Source of the DNA: CALDTK01 sp041744755 | GTDB taxonomy: Bacteria > Bacteroidota > Bacteroidia > Chitinophagales > Saprospiraceae | Assembly (NCBI GenBank): GCA_041744755.1 | Contig: JBGTKC010000229.1 | Location: forward strand, 1-7,001 | Direction: 5' to 3' | Length of the DNA: 7,001 nucleotides | Shown: positions 4,617 to 7,001 of the stretch, one piece after another | How the letters are laid out: every line of letters starts with the position of its first letter | Position numbering within the stretch: position 1 is the first letter of the stretch | Translations under genes and position numbers: made by a program | Notes under the pieces: model-generated | What the model was told of the DNA's origin: nothing | The model's input: the letters and a program-made list of their open reading frames with translations, nothing else | The model's database searches: none

Positions 4617-5330
4617 GTGCACTGGCTCAACCACCGACTCGCGTTCCCGAGCGTCGACTCCGCTACCTCCGAGGGGATCGTCGCCGTCGGGGGCGACTAC
4701 CGCTGGGAGCGCATCCTGCTCGCCTACCGCCTCGGGATCTTCCCGTGGGGCAACCCGAGCGACCCGATCCTGTGGTGGAGCCCCGACCCGCGCTTCGTGC
4801 TCTTCCCGGACAGGCTCAGGGTCCAGAAGTCGATGCGGTCCACGATCCGGCGGAGGCGTTTTAGCGTAAGCTACGACACGCAGTTCCGCGCCGTCGTCAC
4901 CGCCTGTGGCCTCGTGCCGCGGGGCGGGGAGATGGTCGGGACCTGGATCTCGGACGCGCTCATCGACGGCTACGCCGCCCTCCACGAGCAGGGCTTCGCG
5001 CACAGCGTCGAGGTCTGGAACGAGGACGGGGAGCTGGTCGGCGGACTCTACGGCGTGGCCCTCGGACGCGTCTTCTGTGGCGAAAGCATGTTCGCCCTCG
5101 AGCCTAACGCCAGCAAGTACGCCTTCACCCACCTCGTACGCAACCTCAGGCGCCGCGGCTACGCCCTCGTCGACTGCCAAATGCCGACGCCGCACCTCGA
5201 GCGATTCGGCGCCGAGCCCATCTCCCGCCGCGAATACATCCGCACCTTGCGCCTCAATGACGCCGAGCCGACGGACCTCGGCCCGTGGACCACGTTAATG
5301 ACCGACGATGCCCTCGACGACCACCCTTAG
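4617..5330 (+). CDS. aat: Leucyl/phenylalanyl-tRNA-protein transferase
   Basis: This cytoplasmic enzyme transfers Leu or Phe from charged tRNA to the N-terminus of proteins, usually those beginning with Arg or Lys, creating an N-degron read by ClpS. The 237-residue product is close to the 234 of E. coli Aat. Signatures are AVGGDYRWERILLAYRLGIFPW (in 23-44), WWSPDPR (53-59), GTWIS (108-112), AHSVEVW (128-134), GGLYGVALGRVFCGESMF (142-159), NASK (164-167) and DCQMPTPHL (186-194). E156 and Q188 fall at the same numbers as the E. coli active-site residues I recall. The start is GTG at 4617: it gives the expected beginning, and the first in-frame ATG is only at codon 73, inside the conserved domain. 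The gene begins 12 bases after clpS and ends with TAG 15 bases before the peptidase, so co-transcription is likely. Confidence 0.96.
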   Translation: MHWLNHRLAFPSVDSATSEGIVAVGGDYRWERILLAYRLGIFPWGNPSDPILWWSPDPRFVLFPDRLRVQKSMRSTIRRRRFSVSYDTQFRAVVTACGLVPRGGEMVGTWISDALIDGYAALHEQGFAHSVEVWNEDGELVGGLYGVALGRVFCGESMFALEPNASKYAFTHLVRNLRRRGYALVDCQMPTPHLERFGAEPISRREYIRTLRLNDAEPTDLGPWTTLMTDDALDDHP

Positions 5331-5345
5331 GCCTTCTCTCCCTTG

Positions 5346-7001
5346 ATGCACTTCGACGTTTTGACCGGACTTCGGCCCCGCTTGGTCGCCACGCTTTTCT
5401 CGATCGCGACCGTCTCTATTGCCAGCGCCCAACTAGGTCCGACGACCGGCGTGTACCCGCGCGGCGTCTACCGCTCGCCGGTCGGTCGCGAGATCAAGGT
5501 CTCGGGCACGTTCGGGGAGCTTCGTCGCGACCACTTCCACATGGGGCTCGACATCAAGAGCGAGAGGCAGCGCGTCGGCGATCCGATCTACGCGGTGGCG
5601 GACGGCTACGTGAGCAGGCTCAAGATCTCGGCCACGGGCTACGGCAACGCCGTCTACGTCGACCATCCGAATGGTACGCGCAGTCTCTACGCTCACCTGG
5701 AGGACTTCGTGCCGGAGATTCAGGCCTTCCTCGACTCGGTGCACTACGCGCAGGAGGCCTTCGAGGTCGAGGTTCAGCTTTCGCCAAAACGCTTACCGAT
5801 TCGGGCTGGACAGCGCCTCGGGAGCATGGGGAATACGGGCGCGAGCCAGGGGCCACACCTGCACTTCGAACTGCGGGTCGCGGGTACCGACGAGGCTTTC
5901 AACCCGCTGCTGTACGACTTCCCGGTGCGCGACGGCCTGGCGCCGAGTTTGCGTGGGCTCACGGTGTACACCGTCGATCGCGACGGCCGCCCGGTGCGCG
6001 TCGCCAAGCAGAATCTCTCGCGGAAGGGCGACGACTACACCGCCGCCGAGGCCGTCGTGCCCCCCGGCAAGATTGCGTTCGGGCTCAAGGCCTACGACGT
6101 GGCCGAGGGTTCGGCCAACCTCAACGGCGTCTTCGGGATCGCGTGCCGCGTAGACGGCCGCCTGGTCTGGCGTACGTACTACGACACGATCGCCTTCGAG
6201 CAGACGCGCTTCATTCAGGCGCACTACGACTACGCGTCGCAGGCGCAGGGCGACGGCTACTACTACCGCCTTCACAAGCTGCCCGGCGACCGCCTGCGCA
6301 TTTACGAGACCGTCGTCGACAACGGCGCGGTGCAAGTGGGTTTTGGCGAAAGCCGCCAGGTCGAGATCCAGGCCAGCGACGGCTTCGGGAATACGTCCAC
6401 GCTGCGGTTTGCCGTGCGGGGCGACACGAGTGCGGTAAGTACCGCCGGCCTGCCGCCCTTCAACTTCGTGATCGTGCCCGAGCGCCCGAGCGAGTTTAGC
6501 CTCGGCGATGCCGATTTTCGTGTGGAGGCGGGTTCGGTGTACACCAAAACCTTCTTGCGGGGGGCCATCCGGACGGTGGCCACGAAGGAGGCCTCCTCGA
6601 GCTGCTACGACATCGGCCAGAACGAGGAGCCGCTGCAACGGCCCGTGCGCGTGAGTGTACCGCTGGACCTGGTGCCCGGCGCCCTGCGGCCGAAGGCCTA
6701 CTTCGGGAGCTGTACCGCCGCCGACGGCAAGACGATGGTCGGGCGCCTGAGCGCCGACGGCAGGGCGCTCGAGGGTGAGCTCGGCTACTGGCGCGCCTTC
6801 GCGGTGTATATTGATACCGTCCCGCCGACGATTAAGCCCCTCTCGCGGGGCGTCTTCCGCATCACGGACGCCGTGACCTCGGCGCGCAACCTCGACTACC
6901 GCGTGACGCAGGGCGGGCAGTGGGTGCTCGCGGGCTTCGATACGAAGAGCGGGCGCCTGGAGGTGCGAGCCGACAAGTTGCAGCCCGGGCCGATCCGCCT
7001 C
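5346..7001 (+). CDS. Exported M23 (LytM-type) metallopeptidase, 3' end beyond window
   Basis: The reading frame starts at ATG 5346 and stays open for 552 codons to the window edge, so the C-terminus is missing. Residues 1-28 form a Sec signal peptide: a basic stretch with R10 and R12, a hydrophobic core at 13-26, and a likely cut after ASA before Q29. The M23 domain covers about 48-190. HxxxD is at 65-69 (H65, D69), YAHL at 115-118 gives H117, and HLHFE at 171-175 gives H171 and H173. H65, D69 and H173 would bind zinc, with H117 and H171 catalytic, so the enzyme should be active. It probably cuts peptidoglycan cross-links or peptide stems outside the inner membrane. The remaining 360 or so residues are beta-rich in appearance with no motif I recognise; Bacteroidota M23 proteins of this layout are, from memory, about 550-600 residues, so little may be missing. 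A TTG at 5343 directly before the ATG is an alternative start. It follows aat by 15 bases in the same frame. Confidence 0.92.
   Translation, partial: MHFDVLTGLRPRLVATLFSIATVSIASAQLGPTTGVYPRGVYRSPVGREIKVSGTFGELRRDHFHMGLDIKSERQRVGDPIYAVADGYVSRLKISATGYGNAVYVDHPNGTRSLYAHLEDFVPEIQAFLDSVHYAQEAFEVEVQLSPKRLPIRAGQRLGSMGNTGASQGPHLHFELRVAGTDEAFNPLLYDFPVRDGLAPSLRGLTVYTVDRDGRPVRVAKQNLSRKGDDYTAAEAVVPPGKIAFGLKAYDVAEGSANLNGVFGIACRVDGRLVWRTYYDTIAFEQTRFIQAHYDYASQAQGDGYYYRLHKLPGDRLRIYETVVDNGAVQVGFGESRQVEIQASDGFGNTSTLRFAVRGDTSAVSTAGLPPFNFVIVPERPSEFSLGDADFRVEAGSVYTKTFLRGAIRTVATKEASSSCYDIGQNEEPLQRPVRVSVPLDLVPGALRPKAYFGSCTAADGKTMVGRLSADGRALEGELGYWRAFAVYIDTVPPTIKPLSRGVFRITDAVTSARNLDYRVTQGGQWVLAGFDTKSGRLEVRADKLQPGPIRL

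Noticed and set aside
4044..5195. Long open frame of 383 codons on the minus strand across peroxiredoxin, clpS and aat
   Set aside because: It is antisense to three well-supported genes, its translation is low-complexity (rich in Arg, Val, Asp and Glu), and long antisense frames are expected in GC-rich coding DNA.
5285..6499. Open frame of 404 codons overlapping the M23 peptidase in another frame
   Set aside because: The frame starting at 5346 encodes a signal peptide and a complete M23 active site; the other frame gives an Arg-rich low-complexity product.

Overview
The window is 7,001 bases of GC-rich bacterial chromosome with every gene on the plus strand. It carries housekeeping genes: dnaX (DNA polymerase III clamp-loader subunit), lgt (lipoprotein diacylglyceryl transferase), an AhpE/BCP-like peroxiredoxin, clpS (N-degron adaptor), aat (leucyl/phenylalanyl-tRNA-protein transferase), and an exported M23 metallopeptidase that runs off the right edge. 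Protein features point to the Bacteroidota: a 392-residue Lgt starting MYPNL, a ClpS with the NDDVNTF motif, no Shine-Dalgarno sequences, and a TAnnTTCG element close before three start codons. With such high GC, a Lewinella-like member of the Saprospiria is my best guess; a Rhodothermia-type organism is the main alternative. This is inference from remembered family features, not a database search.

Layout. dnaX (48-1964) is followed by a 261-base gap with an 18-base inverted repeat, a run of 13 C and a CTCTGCG-rich stretch, then lgt (2226-3404). The next gap (3405-3763) is the most structured part of the window. In order it holds a hairpin right after the lgt stop, three copies of an 11-base motif, a ten-unit 13-base tandem array, a 24-base tandem duplication, and three more copies of the 11-base motif in inverted orientation. 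The peroxiredoxin follows (3764-4231), then clpS (4284-4604), aat (4617-5330) and the M23 peptidase (5346 to the edge), with gaps of 52, 12 and 15 bases that suggest one transcription unit.

Function. clpS and aat form a functional pair: Aat adds Leu or Phe to protein N-termini to create an N-degron, and ClpS delivers such substrates to a ClpAP-type protease. ClpA and ClpP are not in the window. Lgt and the M23 enzyme both act at the cell envelope, in lipoprotein maturation and peptidoglycan cleavage respectively. No phage, insertion sequence, CRISPR, rRNA or tRNA was seen. No clearly new gene system was found. The unexplained signal lies in the two intergenic regions and in the recurring TAnnTTCG element just before start codons.
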